64,000 nt of DNA from Tunturibacter gelidoferens (GCF_040358255.1 NZ_CP132938.1:1674001-1738000), one strand, 5' to 3'. Shown: positions 36,101 to 44,738, counted from the first letter of the stretch. The notes: generated by a model not told the origin, from the sequence alone. A program made the numbers and translations.

Positions 36101-36528
36101 GAGCCGGTTCCAACGGAGTGGATCGACCGAACCAGATCGCAAAGCCGAATCTCTCCACCGCAAGAAAGGTTCGCGAAGACTACTTCGGGCAGGGAGCGAA
36201 CAACGCCAACTTCTTCTCAATCCCAATCAACGCGCCCGGTGGTACGGGGCCGAATCAAGGTTTTTTTGGATCTCTCGGCAGAAACACCTTTCGCGGACCG
36301 GCGTATTACGACTTTGACTTCTCGCTTATCAAAGACACCCCTGTGGGGAGACGCGCGGGCGGTAGTGAACTATTTGATGTGCAGTTCCGGTCAGAATTTT
36401 TCAACCTGTTCAACATTGTGGATATGGGCTTGCCAGCCAACACAATCAAAGGCTCGGGATTCGGTGTCATCAGCAAAACCGCGGGAACCTCCCGGCAGAT
36501 TCAATTCTCAGTTAAGGTGCTCTTCTGA
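33169..36528 (+). CDS. Oar-like TonB-dependent receptor with carboxypeptidase-regulatory domain
   Basis: A 1119-residue outer-membrane protein: signal peptide ending LLCAQ, a carboxypeptidase-regulatory-like domain (about 25-105, TDGGFEFPNLTPGDYQLDV), a plug (SAIPLNKRDFSQLLLLAAG, FAMDGADTSDPEMGG) and a long barrel ending IQFSVKVLF with terminal phenylalanine. It differs in sequence from the receptor at 25604 although the architecture is the same. No transporter or hydrolase partner is adjacent, so the ligand is unknown. The start lacks a Shine-Dalgarno. Confidence 0.9.
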   Translation: MRSIQAALFVLFVSSLLCAQELATRSWGGTLQNQTGASIKDATIRLVSKQGEFKSNTSTDGGFEFPNLTPGDYQLDVTVGGVVHHSIVSFRLKADSLPAVVTLSADGTVAVALRSEEAAKTGGEKLSSQTVSAIPLNKRDFSQLLLLAAGTMTDANGQTNFTQQFAINGQRGVEAVFAMDGADTSDPEMGGATFSNFNVDAVQEIQSTSGWMPAEIGRGAAGFTNITTRSGSGGFHGSIFEFLRNSALDARNYFDHPSIAEPGRIPPFRRNEFGFTNGGPVILPHLYDGSGKTFYFGQYQGFRQVLGTTQVLPVPTASERQGIDTTAFPGDTLVITPTPAIAKILSRYPLPNNPTGSYGANTYAVSSKVVTNANQFSVRIDQVLSPNKHLTARFNFNNLFGPTTNPDQTTIDPSFGVVYVDHQRNGVVTYNQTVSPRFSFESSISATRTTPQFPTPNHVDPAVKFNDGLFEAFNSAGGSVMSAYGNLFVARQNFVINIGRHLIKAGGEFRANRDTTYFGISPNGEYDFGGGTAYSPVNITSQSGAHNIRVGDPLPDTLSALLTGSAFVYTTAVAPPYVSGGSHIGPAAISRTGGAIYAQDTFKISDRIVLDYGLRYEIYSPITERAHRTSGFLMNGSQQEYLDNPQPGYRFDWGGIAPRVQVDWKVTNTLHLHAGGGITTIPPNIWQDNFLTGAVPFVIYPHVTAAVGAPILYGFQITSAQLPTFYTPAGQNVFASGNPKNVPSNTVLDVERYQRDLAALSPGAQFTPLNLTGIDRRFGNGYLQTWTLGAERQFGKLTADAAYVGTASVKLPRISFPNSYSGASPGFAPFTQFDSSGNAVGGFGTEQLITNNAHSSYHSLQTSLAGTVVQNGPSIQVSYTWSKSIDDTSGVGANGNTTGAVSIPYPQNPFDIHAEKGPSSFDVTHGFTMSLAQDLQLEKVQFLQPINRKVTAGWELLSISTISSGQPFTVYSGVQQTGAGSNGVDRPNQIAKPNLSTARKVREDYFGQGANNANFFSIPINAPGGTGPNQGFFGSLGRNTFRGPAYYDFDFSLIKDTPVGRRAGGSELFDVQFRSEFFNLFNIVDMGLPANTIKGSGFGVISKTAGTSRQIQFSVKVLF

Positions 36529-36553
36529 GTCGCTCCATTTGAGGGAGCAGGAT

Positions 36554-36572
36554 AGGACGTCTCTGTCCTTTT
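36554..36572 (+). terminator. weak terminator-like hairpin
   Basis: AGGAC-GTCTCT-GTCCT followed by TTT, 25 bases after the TonB receptor stop. The stem is only 5 bp. Confidence 0.3.
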
Positions 36573-36744
36573 GCACCTAACGTTCATGCGGCGATGAAAG
36601 GAATAGGAGAGAGCCTGCATGGCTAAACCCCGAGCCTTTCCTTTCGGAGGAGCACGAATTCAGCTGACCGTTGGAGCCGCAGCCGAAATTATGAGGGTTA
36701 TACTTGTGCGACGATTTCGCCAACAACAGAGGTGAGGCGAGCTG

Positions 36745-38235
36745 ATGGCGCAAGGGCAAGCTCATTCGCATAAAATCCTGCCGATCATCCAACGCTACGG
36801 CTTCGCGGTCGTCGCTGTTCTTCTTGCCCTCCTGCCAGGGCTTCTGCTGCAACACTATAAGTTTCGCGACGTAGAGTTGCCGCTCTTGCTCTTTGCGATC
36901 GCTCTCACAGCATGGCACGCCGGAGTCGGACCCGCAGTGCTATCGATCATCCTCTCGAGCCTGTGTTTCGATTACTTCTTCGCTCCGCCTCTTTATGTTT
37001 TTTCCATAACGCCCGCGGACATCCCGGCGATATTGGTACTGATCTCCTTCGCCGTGTTGATCATCCGTTTCAGTGCCGTAAGACATCGAATCGAGAGTCA
37101 GCTCCTTCAGACTCGCGACAAACTTCAGGCGGAAGTAATCGAGCGAACCCAACAGGCGAGCCTGCTGAATCTCACTCATGACACGATCTTCGTCCGCGAC
37201 ATGAGCGATGTCATCACCTACTGGAACAGAGGAGCCGAGGAGTTATACGGTTGGGCGCCATACGAGGCGATAGGGAAACGTTCAAACGATCTGCTGCACA
37301 CCGTCTTCAGCACACCAAGCGACGACATCGGCGCGGAGCTATTAGAAACCGGGCGCTGGGAGGGCGAACTCAGGCATGCAAAGTCCGACGGAACTGAGGT
37401 AGTGGTGGCAAGCCGATGGTCGTTGCGGCGCGACGGGAACAACCTTCCTGTCGCCATTCTGGAAACGAATAACGACATCACAGACCGTAAACGCCGAGAA
37501 GAAGAGATTCGTACCCTCAATACCGAACTCGAAAAAAGGTCGACCGATCTCGAAGCCAGCAATAGGGAACTGGAGGCCTTTGCCTACTCTGTCTCACACG
37601 ATCTACGCGCACCTCTCCGCCATATGGCCGGATATGCGGAGTTGCTCCAGAAAAACTCATCTGCCGCGTTGGACGAGAAGGGGCTGCGGTACATGCGGAT
37701 GATTCTGGAGGCCGCAAAGCAAATGGGCAATCTTATCGACGATCTGTTGGCGTTTTCGCGAATAGGACGCGTCGAAACGCAGAAAAACCAGGTAAATCTG
37801 GAGCAATTGGTGAAGGAAGCTCTCATCGAGATACGGCCGGAGACCAATGGTCGTAACATCGTCTGGAGAATCGACACACTTCCAGTTTGTTATGGAGACC
37901 GTTCCATGCTCAGGCTTGTTCTCGTCAACCTCCTTTCGAATGCGGTAAAGTTCACACGCCCTCAAGCGAAGCCGGAGATCGAGATCGGATGTGTCGATGG
38001 AAACAGAGATGAGGTAGTGGTATTCGTAAAAGACAATGGTGCGGGTTTTGATATGAAATATGTAGACAAACTGTTCGGAGTGTTTCAACGTCTGCATCAT
38101 GCCGACGCGTTTGAAGGAACTGGCATAGGACTCGCTACCGTTCAGCGCATCATTCATCGCCATGGAGGCAAAGTCCGGGCGGAGGGGATAGTCGATCAAG
38201 GCGCGACCTTCTATTTTTCAGTTCCTAGAATCTAA
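36745..38235 (+). CDS. DUF4118-PAS sensor histidine kinase
   Basis: A 496-residue membrane histidine kinase. Residues about 10-115 hold the four-helix DUF4118 membrane domain known from KdpD, a PAS domain follows (about 135-250), then a HisKA domain with H in SVSHDLRAPLRH and a HATPase with KDNGAGFDMKY and GTGIGLATVQRI. GAGGTGAGG lies upstream of the ATG. A response regulator gene begins 15 bases after it, then a sigma-54 activator, making a three-gene signalling operon. The stimulus is unknown. Confidence 0.92.
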   Translation: MAQGQAHSHKILPIIQRYGFAVVAVLLALLPGLLLQHYKFRDVELPLLLFAIALTAWHAGVGPAVLSIILSSLCFDYFFAPPLYVFSITPADIPAILVLISFAVLIIRFSAVRHRIESQLLQTRDKLQAEVIERTQQASLLNLTHDTIFVRDMSDVITYWNRGAEELYGWAPYEAIGKRSNDLLHTVFSTPSDDIGAELLETGRWEGELRHAKSDGTEVVVASRWSLRRDGNNLPVAILETNNDITDRKRREEEIRTLNTELEKRSTDLEASNRELEAFAYSVSHDLRAPLRHMAGYAELLQKNSSAALDEKGLRYMRMILEAAKQMGNLIDDLLAFSRIGRVETQKNQVNLEQLVKEALIEIRPETNGRNIVWRIDTLPVCYGDRSMLRLVLVNLLSNAVKFTRPQAKPEIEIGCVDGNRDEVVVFVKDNGAGFDMKYVDKLFGVFQRLHHADAFEGTGIGLATVQRIIHRHGGKVRAEGIVDQGATFYFSVPRI

Positions 38236-38250
38236 AGTCAGGATGAAGCC

Positions 38251-38700
38251 ATGGAAAGACTGGGACGTATCTTGATGGTGGAGGACGACTCTAAGGACGT
38301 CGAACTCACTTTGACGGCACTCGAAGACTACAACCTCGCAAATGAGGTCGTCGTCGCTCGAGACGGCGAAGAAGCCCTGGACTACCTCTATTGCCGCGGC
38401 AAATTCACAACACGTTCCTGCGATAACCCCGCCGTCATCCTGCTGGATCTGAAGCTGCCCAAGGTCGATGGATTAGAGGTGTTGAAGCAGATCAAATCTG
38501 ACGAGAATTTGAAGTTTATTCCTGTCGTCGTGCTCACCTCCTCCAAGGAGGAAAAGGATCTGGTGACAAGTTACAAACTAGGAGTGAACGCCTACGTCGT
38601 AAAGCCGGTCGATTTTCATCAGTTCGTCAACGCCATCAAGGAACTCGGCGCCTTCTGGGCTGTCATTAATGTTCCTCCGCCAGCGAGCGTGAATAAGTGA
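38251..38700 (+). CDS. single-domain response regulator (Rcp1 type)
   Basis: A 149-residue receiver-only protein. The acidic pocket is in MVEDDSKD, the phospho-acceptor aspartate in VILLDLKLPKVDG, the conserved threonine in VVLTSSKEEKD and the lysine in AYVVKPVDFHQF. The YCRGKF insert and short C-terminus match regulators that pair with phytochrome-type kinases. It lies directly behind the kinase and overlaps the next gene by 4 bases, so it may relay phosphate between kinase and activator. Confidence 0.92.
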   Translation: MERLGRILMVEDDSKDVELTLTALEDYNLANEVVVARDGEEALDYLYCRGKFTTRSCDNPAVILLDLKLPKVDGLEVLKQIKSDENLKFIPVVVLTSSKEEKDLVTSYKLGVNAYVVKPVDFHQFVNAIKELGAFWAVINVPPPASVNK

Positions 38701-40928
38701 GCACGAGCCACCGTCTGCGGATCCTCTCCCTTGAGGACGATCCTAACGACACCGAACTGATTCAGGCCTCCCTCGAGACCGAAGGCATAGACTGTGTAGT
38801 TACACGGGTCGACACTCAGGCTGCATTCAGCGCCTCGCTGGAACAAGGCGGGATTGATCTCATTCTCGCGGACTATAAGCTTCCCTCGTTTGACGGTCTC
38901 TCAGCCCTGAAGCTCGCGACGAGCATCAGCCCCGAGGTGCCATTCTTGTTTGTCTCCGGAACGCTCGGGGAAGAGGTAGCCATTGAAGCGCTGAAGATCG
39001 GTGCCACAGACTATGTTCTCAAGACCAGACTGTCGAGGCTGGCGCCGTCCGTCCTTCGCGCCCTCCGCGAAGCCGACGGGAGAGCCGAACGCAAGCGGAC
39101 CGAGAAAGCGCTTAGTCGCAGCGAGACATTTTTGGCCGAGGCCCAGCGCCTGAGCCGCACAGGCAGCTTCGGATGGAACATCCGCACCAGGGAAGTCTTT
39201 TGGTCCGCCGAGACATACCGTGTCTTTGAATGCGAACCGGGGACAACGCCCTCGGTCGAGCTGGTCGTCGAGCGAACCCACCCCGAGGACCGCGAACGTC
39301 TTCAACACGTCTTCGAACATGCCTCTGAGACGGGCGACTTCGACATCGAGCATCGACTGATCTCGGACGACGGCTCCATAAAGCACGTTCGTGTAGTCGC
39401 GCGTGTCATCAGAGGCGACGAACCGGAAGATCTGCAAATCGTTGGGGCCGTCACCGACGTCACCGAAGCCAAGCGGGCACAGGAAGCCCTGCGACGGAGT
39501 GAAGGTTACTTAGCCGACGCGCAGAGATTAACCCGCACTGGCAGCTGGGCCTACGACGTAGCCACAAGACGCGGTATTCACTGGTCGCAAGAGAACTTTC
39601 GGTTGTTGGGCTTTGATCCAAAAGAAGGTGTTCCCCCGCACGGCAAGTTCTTTCAGCGCATCCATCCAGACGACCACGAAAATTACAGCAACGCCTTCGA
39701 AAGCGCAATCACTCATCAACAGCCCGATCTCGACCTCGAGTACCGGGTCGTTCTTCCCAATGGAGAAACCAGGTACGTCCACTCCGTCGGCCATCCTGTC
39801 TTCGACAACTCCGGCAACTTCTCCGAATACATCGGCACCGCAATGGACGTGACCGAACAGCACAACGCGAGAGCAGCGCTGGAGACGGCCTTTCAAGAGA
39901 TACAAACCCTCAAGGACCAGCTCTACAAAGAGAACATCGCCCTCCGCGAAGAGATCGTTCAGACCTCCATGTTTGAGGAGATCGTTGGCGAGTCGCCCGC
40001 TCTGCGCGCCGTGCTCGCCCGCGTCACCAAAGTCGCCCCCGCTGATTCAACCGTCTTGATCACCGGTGAAACAGGAACCGGCAAGGAGTTGATCGCACGC
40101 GCGATTCACAAGCGCTCCCAGCGCTCCGCTCGCGCCTTCGTCAGCGTCAACTGCGCCGCCATCCCTGCCTCACTCATCTCCTCCGAGCTCTTCGGGCACG
40201 AAAAGGGCGCGTTCACTGGCGCCATGCAACGCCGTCTCGGCCGCTTCGAGTTAGCCGAAGGAGGCACGCTCTTCCTCGACGAGATCGGAGAGCTCCCGCC
40301 CGAGACGCAGATCGCCCTGCTGCGTGTTCTGCAGGAGCGCGAGTTTGAGCGCGTCGGTGGCTCCAAGGTGATTCGTGCGAACGTTCGCGTCATCGCCGCG
40401 ACCAATCGCGACCTTCAGGGGTTGATTGACGCTGGTACATTCCGCGGCGATCTCTACTATCGCTTCAACGTATTTCCCATCGAGATGCCATCTCTTCGAC
40501 AGCGCCGAGAAGACATCCCTCTCCTGGTCGAATACTTCATCGATCGCTACTCGGCTAAAACAGGAAAGAAGATTCGTAGTATCGAGAAGTCGACGCTCGA
40601 CCGGCTTCGGCAGTACGCCTGGCCCGGCAATATTCGCGAGCTTCAAAATGTAGTCGAACGATCCGTGATTCTCGGCGAATCCGAGACCTTCACTGTGGAT
40701 GGAAGCTGGCTCTCCGGAGAAGTCGATCAACCGGATCGAGCCGGCCCAACCCTTCTCAAAATCCCTCCCTCCCAGGAGAAGCGCGCAATCGAAGCCGCGC
40801 TTGCCGAGGCGCACGGTCGAGTCTCCGGCCCGTCGGGTGCCGCAGCCAGGCTTGGAATTCCTCCCTCAACCCTCGACTCCAAGATCAAGACGCTCAACAT
40901 AAACAAACACCGCTTCACAACGAACTAA
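38697..40928 (+). CDS. REC-PAS-PAS-AAA+-Fis sigma-54 activator
   Basis: A 743-residue enhancer-binding protein starting at a GTG that overlaps the previous stop (GTGA). Domains in order: receiver (8-125, phospho-aspartate in LILADYKLP, lysine in YVLKTRL), two PAS/PAC domains (about 145-260 and 275-390), a coiled coil, AAA+ with GETGTGKE and the canonical GAFTGA loop, and a Fis-type helix-turn-helix (ARLGIPPSTLDSKIKTL). Carrying a receiver and two PAS sensors, it could combine phosphorylation by the upstream kinase with a cytoplasmic signal. The target promoters are unknown. Confidence 0.93.
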   Translation: MSTSHRLRILSLEDDPNDTELIQASLETEGIDCVVTRVDTQAAFSASLEQGGIDLILADYKLPSFDGLSALKLATSISPEVPFLFVSGTLGEEVAIEALKIGATDYVLKTRLSRLAPSVLRALREADGRAERKRTEKALSRSETFLAEAQRLSRTGSFGWNIRTREVFWSAETYRVFECEPGTTPSVELVVERTHPEDRERLQHVFEHASETGDFDIEHRLISDDGSIKHVRVVARVIRGDEPEDLQIVGAVTDVTEAKRAQEALRRSEGYLADAQRLTRTGSWAYDVATRRGIHWSQENFRLLGFDPKEGVPPHGKFFQRIHPDDHENYSNAFESAITHQQPDLDLEYRVVLPNGETRYVHSVGHPVFDNSGNFSEYIGTAMDVTEQHNARAALETAFQEIQTLKDQLYKENIALREEIVQTSMFEEIVGESPALRAVLARVTKVAPADSTVLITGETGTGKELIARAIHKRSQRSARAFVSVNCAAIPASLISSELFGHEKGAFTGAMQRRLGRFELAEGGTLFLDEIGELPPETQIALLRVLQEREFERVGGSKVIRANVRVIAATNRDLQGLIDAGTFRGDLYYRFNVFPIEMPSLRQRREDIPLLVEYFIDRYSAKTGKKIRSIEKSTLDRLRQYAWPGNIRELQNVVERSVILGESETFTVDGSWLSGEVDQPDRAGPTLLKIPPSQEKRAIEAALAEAHGRVSGPSGAAARLGIPPSTLDSKIKTLNINKHRFTTN

Positions 40929-40946
40929 GTGTCCCGAATCCTTTCC

Positions 40947-40986
40947 CGCTAATTCACGAAATTCGCTAATTCACGAAATTCGTGAA
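40947..40986. promoter_or_regulatory. tandem 17-bp repeat merging into a perfect palindrome
   Basis: CGCTAATTCACGAAATT occurs twice back to back (40947-40963, 40964-40980). The second copy runs into TTCACGAA-A-TTCGTGAA, a perfect 17-bp inverted repeat at 40970-40986. It lies between the sigma-54 activator stop and the STAS-like gene 74 bases on, consistent with an operator for the latter. Confidence 0.5.
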
Positions 40987-41059
40987 ACTGGGATACTCCC
41001 AGATCCATTTAGTATCAGCAACTTACAAACGGTCATGCAGTTGCAGATAAATCGCTCAA

Positions 41060-41335
41060 ATGTTCAAGATTCGAAGATCCGAGGACAAGGGACTTGTGAC
41101 CTTCGCCTTCAGTGGCCGAATCCAGGAGGAGCATCTACCGGAGTTACAGAAACTCCTGGAAGTCGAGACTCAAGCCAAATCAACCGCCATAACGCTTGAT
41201 CTCGTCGATGTGAGGCTGGTAGACCGGGAAGCAATCCGGTTTCTAGCCACCTGCGAGGCTCAGGGAATCATGCTCAAGAATTGCCCATCGTACGTCCGTG
41301 AGTGGATTGAAACAGGCAGGGGGTATAAGCAATGA
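41060..41335 (+). CDS. small STAS-like protein
   Basis: A 91-residue protein with the alternating beta-alpha pattern of STAS/anti-sigma-antagonist domains: VTFAFSGRIQEEHLPEL, ITLDLVDVRLVDREAIRFLA, GIMLKNC. The usual phospho-serine position (DxSG) reads DVRLVD, so control by serine phosphorylation is doubtful. No Shine-Dalgarno is apparent. It overlaps the following ATPase gene by 4 bases (ATGA), so the two are coupled. Confidence 0.6.
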   Translation: MFKIRRSEDKGLVTFAFSGRIQEEHLPELQKLLEVETQAKSTAITLDLVDVRLVDREAIRFLATCEAQGIMLKNCPSYVREWIETGRGYKQ

Positions 41336-41937
41336 ATCAAAGCATTGAGCAAACCATAAGCACCATCGAAGCCGTCTCTTCCCGAGATCTCGGCCCGCTC
41401 TTGGGAAAGGTCTCCGCCGGCCCATCCGAGCGCTCGTTTGGTGGAGTTCTGCGCCGGGCTCGTCGCGTTTTTGACGACGGCCTCACCATCTTGCCGAAAC
41501 TCCGCGCTCCAGGGTGCACCTCTCCAACTATCGAACAGTCTCTCTCCGGATTTCTCGAGAATTTCTCAACCGCCGGAGCACGCTGTCAGATCTGGGTCAC
41601 CGGAAAGCCGCAGTTACTGGAGCCAACGATCCTCGAGGAGCTCACGTTGATTGGACGAGAGGCGCTGGCCAACGCGTTGCAGCACTCTCAAGCGACACTC
41701 ATAGAGGCCGAGGTAGAGTACTCGACCCGCGGATTGCGCCTCATCGTCCGCGACAACGGACGCGGAATGGCTCGACCCGACGTGCGCTCGGGAACAGACA
41801 CCCACTGGGGCGTGTCGGGAATGCGTGAGCGGGCAAGAAGGATCGGCGCACAACTCAGCATATGGAGTCGATCCGGAGCCGGGACAGAGGTCGAGATCTG
41901 CATCCCGAACCGCTTCGTCGCCATCACCTGGGCCTGA
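41332..41937 (+). CDS. stand-alone histidine-kinase-type ATPase
   Basis: A 201-residue protein with a HATPase domain of the NarX/LytS type: GREALANALQHSQA (N-box), VRDNGRGM and HWGVSGMRERARRIGAQL. The dimerisation helix with phospho-histidine is absent and no membrane segment is seen. The N-terminal 90 residues are of uncertain fold. It may be the orphaned output half of a kinase or an ATP-binding partner of the STAS-like protein encoded just upstream with a 4-base overlap. Confidence 0.75.
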   Translation: MNQSIEQTISTIEAVSSRDLGPLLGKVSAGPSERSFGGVLRRARRVFDDGLTILPKLRAPGCTSPTIEQSLSGFLENFSTAGARCQIWVTGKPQLLEPTILEELTLIGREALANALQHSQATLIEAEVEYSTRGLRLIVRDNGRGMARPDVRSGTDTHWGVSGMRERARRIGAQLSIWSRSGAGTEVEICIPNRFVAITWA

Positions 41938-42549
41938 TCGAACTCGTAAAACTCAGGAACAGTTTTCTTTGTGCATTCTTTTCTGAGATAACTTCTCCAT
42001 CGGCTCTTCGCCCTTTGTCGTCTTCGGGCCTCTCGTTGCACCCCAATCGAGCTATCTTCCCCCAAACCTAAATCGGCTTTCCTGCGAAGTCGTTTGCAGC
42101 AACAATGTCTTCAGAAAACCGAGGTTCTGCGCGAGCAATCCTGCACCGAAAGATTGAATTCCTAGGTAGACGAACGCTTCAACCGCGCGAAGGAAATGGG
42201 CCGATCAAACTTATTGCGGTAGACACAAAGTTTTCGGTCAAACGAGCTAACATCTCTAAGAGCATCGACCTACTCCGGCACACCACTCTCTCGCAGGGGT
42301 CGCGTGGGCCGAGTGATGCTCTGCAACCAGCCTGCTTAGCGCCTTTCATAAGCAAACACCCCAGAATCGTCATTTCAACCGAACCAACTCCATAACACCT
42401 AAAAATCGTCATCTCGACCGAAGCGACGGAACGTCTCATCGTCCGTCGCGCAGTGGAGAGACCCCGCATTTCGCTCTATTCCACTGGATGGCCGCTTAAT
42501 ATACCGCCGCCAACCCTGTGGATCGGCATCGAATATACTAAGTGCTGGC
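41938..42549. other. 612-base spacer with dispersed repeats
   Basis: No supported gene. Two imperfect copies of a 19-bp unit lie at 42365-42383 and 42404-42422, and an 8-bp stem-loop at 42423-42449 follows the second copy. Confidence 0.5.
42365..42449 (+). repeat. dispersed GTCATCTCGACCGAA repeat with stem-loop
   Basis: AATCGTCATTTCAACCGAA and AATCGTCATCTCGACCGAA (17 of 19 identical) lie 39 bases apart. The second runs into GCGACGGA, an 11-base loop and TCCGTCGC, a perfect 8-bp stem. As far as I recall, similar sequences recur between genes of acidobacterial genomes. Confidence 0.6.
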
Positions 42550-42786
42550 ATGAGCGAAGAAGATCTCAAACAACGGCTTGCGTATTTTCAGCAAAGGCTC
42601 GAAGAGGCCAAGCGAAGACACTCCGCGAAAGAGCCGCACCCCCGAACCTTCGATGCTGGTTACACCACAGATACCTTCAAGACCTGGGCAGAATCAATCG
42701 CCGTTATCAACGAACGCCTTGCAACCATAAACGATCAGCTAAAGGCGGAGACCCAAAAGTCCCATTCAACTTCAAAAGACCGTTAA
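42550..42786 (+). CDS. small coiled-coil hypothetical protein
   Basis: A 78-residue highly charged protein, largely helical (DLKQRLAYFQQRLEEAKRRH, INERLATINDQLKAE), without a signal peptide. No ribosome site is visible, but a TATACT stands 10 bases before the ATG, so the message could be nearly leaderless. Family unknown; expression is uncertain. Confidence 0.45.
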   Translation: MSEEDLKQRLAYFQQRLEEAKRRHSAKEPHPRTFDAGYTTDTFKTWAESIAVINERLATINDQLKAETQKSHSTSKDR

Positions 42787-42920
42787 AACAACATCACCGT
42801 AGCTGAAGAACAGCTGCAAGTCGACTTGGGCCTTGAGTTCCAAGCGGGCCGGGCAACTCCTCCGAGAGTTTACTCATCTGACAACAGAACAACCTAAACC
42901 TTCTTGTAAGGGAGATCGTC

Positions 42921-43118
42921 ATGGCTGATCAAGCCTCTGCTACACATCCCCATCGTCCAAAGATGGATGGATCATCTGATTCGATTTGTTTGAATTGCTT
43001 AGCGACAGTCGCCGCAAAACAAGAACAAGAAGCTGACCGGTCCGACGCCGAACTACGCCACGTCTGCAGTCCTTACTTCACAGCGAAGCGGACCTCCCTC
43101 CTGCAGCAGCCTGCCTGA
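42921..43118 (+). CDS. small protein with zinc-ribbon-like cysteines
   Basis: A 65-residue protein with GGGAGA in front of the ATG. It carries ICLNCLATVA and a later HVC, so one CxxC pair plus His/Cys could bind a metal. I do not recognise the family. The downstream context gives no clue. Confidence 0.5.
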   Translation: MADQASATHPHRPKMDGSSDSICLNCLATVAAKQEQEADRSDAELRHVCSPYFTAKRTSLLQQPA

Positions 43119-43424
43119 ATCGGAAGCCTGAAGGTTCTCGCTCACTAGGTAAGTCCGTAAAATACCGACGCAACGAAGTCAACCGCGGGGATGGAGCTAC
43201 TATCAACATTCCGGCAGAGACTCGTTTTTCCGACGATTCCCATAAGGGGAAAGCTAAAAAATAAATGCTGAATCGGTGGCGTATTTTTCAGAGCCTGAAA
43301 AGTGTCAGTCAAATGACCATCTTTACCACGCAATCCACCACGAGATGACCATCAAAACACCACGTTCTAAAACCCATTTCCCCCAAAATCGCCCCAAAAA
43401 CACACTTATTGCCCTTTGAAAAAT
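43119..43424. other. 306-base spacer
   Basis: No gene seen. It contains an AAAACACCAC unit at 43354-43363 and A/C-rich sequence similar to the array at 6189-6284, just beyond the 3' end of the MFS gene. Confidence 0.5.
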
Positions 43425-44738
43425 TTATCTCAAAGCAGCGGTAGCCGAGCTGGTCGCGTTCGAGGGTAAATTGTCGGCCGTGCCCATCAGATGGCCCGTT
43501 ACGAAGCTTCTGCCTCGCTTCTCCGGACCAAACCAGAAGATCAGAAGCAGCGAAACGATCACCAGCGTCTCGAAAGAACATAGCGCCCACGGATAGCCAA
43601 ATCTGCTCCGTAGCAGGTTCTGCAGCGGCAACACCGGCGAAGCAAACAGGACGCCTAGTTGATACACAAACCCAGGAAATAGCCCGCGAATCGCATCCGG
43701 CGCCAGCTCATTCAAATGCGCCGGAATCACGCCAAACGCCCCCTGCACGCCGCTCTGCATAAGGTACGAGCCAACGACAATCGCCAGCACCGACCCGCCG
43801 AACGCCCACATCGGCATCGCCAGCAGACACACCCCAAGCGCAGCCATCACGGCATATCGCCGTCCAATTCGTTCCGACATCGCGCCCACCGCAACCGCTC
43901 CAATGATCGCCCCAACGTTGTAAATCACAGGAATTCCAAGCGTAGCTTTCATCCCCAGCACGGTCGCACCATTCATCCACAGCAACGTCTTCAGGAAGTC
44001 GGGATAAAGATCCTGAGTGCCGTGGGAGAGGCATGTGATCGCCGCCATCAGCAGCAAAAGGTATCCAAAAACACCGAGGTGTTGGAATAGCGTTCCGAAG
44101 ATATTTCCAAGGGACGGCGTTCGATGCATCCGCCAAGCGGCCGATTCAGGCGCTACCGCAGCCAGCGCCACAATGACTAGGGTGACCCCGACGCCAACGA
44201 AGAACATCGTCTGCCAGCCGAACGCCGGCGCGATCGTCTGCATTCCGATCGCCGCCATCAGATATCCAAAAGGATAACCGCCCTGCATCAGGCCAGAGAG
44301 AACGCCGCGTCTGTGCCGAGGTGCGCTCTCCATCGCATAGGAAGCACCAATGCCCCAATACCCGCCCATCCCGAGACCATACAACAGCCTCATCGCCAGA
44401 AAGATCCAGTAGGTTGGTGCAAGCCCGCTCAGAACCGTCACGGTCGAGAAGTACAGAACGCATGCGATCAGAGGCTTCTTGCGGCCACACCTGTCGGCCA
44501 GGGCTCCAAAGAAGAGCGCTCCAATCGGCCGCATGGCCAGCGTAAGTGTCATGCTCCACACAATCGCGGCCTTCCCCACGTGAAATTTGCCCATCAGCTC
44601 CGATATGAGAAAGACGACGACGAAAAAATCGAATGCGTCGAGAATCCATCCCAGGATGCCGGCTGCCACGGCAAATCTCCATCCTGGAGCTCCAGCTTCA
44701 GAAGTTGCTGCAGCTGCTTCGGTCTCTTCAAAATGCAT
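43425..44738 (-). CDS. MFS transporter, SHS (sialate/lactate:H+ symporter) type
   Basis: A 437-residue protein with twelve predicted membrane helices. The first helix WILDAFDFFVVVFLISEL and the loops GALADRCGRKKP and ESAPRHRRGVLSGLMQGGYP match the SHS family of carboxylate or sialic-acid proton symporters. GAGAGACC precedes the ATG. It stands alone, so the substrate, perhaps lactate or another small acid, is not settled. Confidence 0.88.
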   Translation of the reverse strand: MHFEETEAAAATSEAGAPGWRFAVAAGILGWILDAFDFFVVVFLISELMGKFHVGKAAIVWSMTLTLAMRPIGALFFGALADRCGRKKPLIACVLYFSTVTVLSGLAPTYWIFLAMRLLYGLGMGGYWGIGASYAMESAPRHRRGVLSGLMQGGYPFGYLMAAIGMQTIAPAFGWQTMFFVGVGVTLVIVALAAVAPESAAWRMHRTPSLGNIFGTLFQHLGVFGYLLLLMAAITCLSHGTQDLYPDFLKTLLWMNGATVLGMKATLGIPVIYNVGAIIGAVAVGAMSERIGRRYAVMAALGVCLLAMPMWAFGGSVLAIVVGSYLMQSGVQGAFGVIPAHLNELAPDAIRGLFPGFVYQLGVLFASPVLPLQNLLRSRFGYPWALCSFETLVIVSLLLIFWFGPEKRGRSFVTGHLMGTADNLPSNATSSATAALR

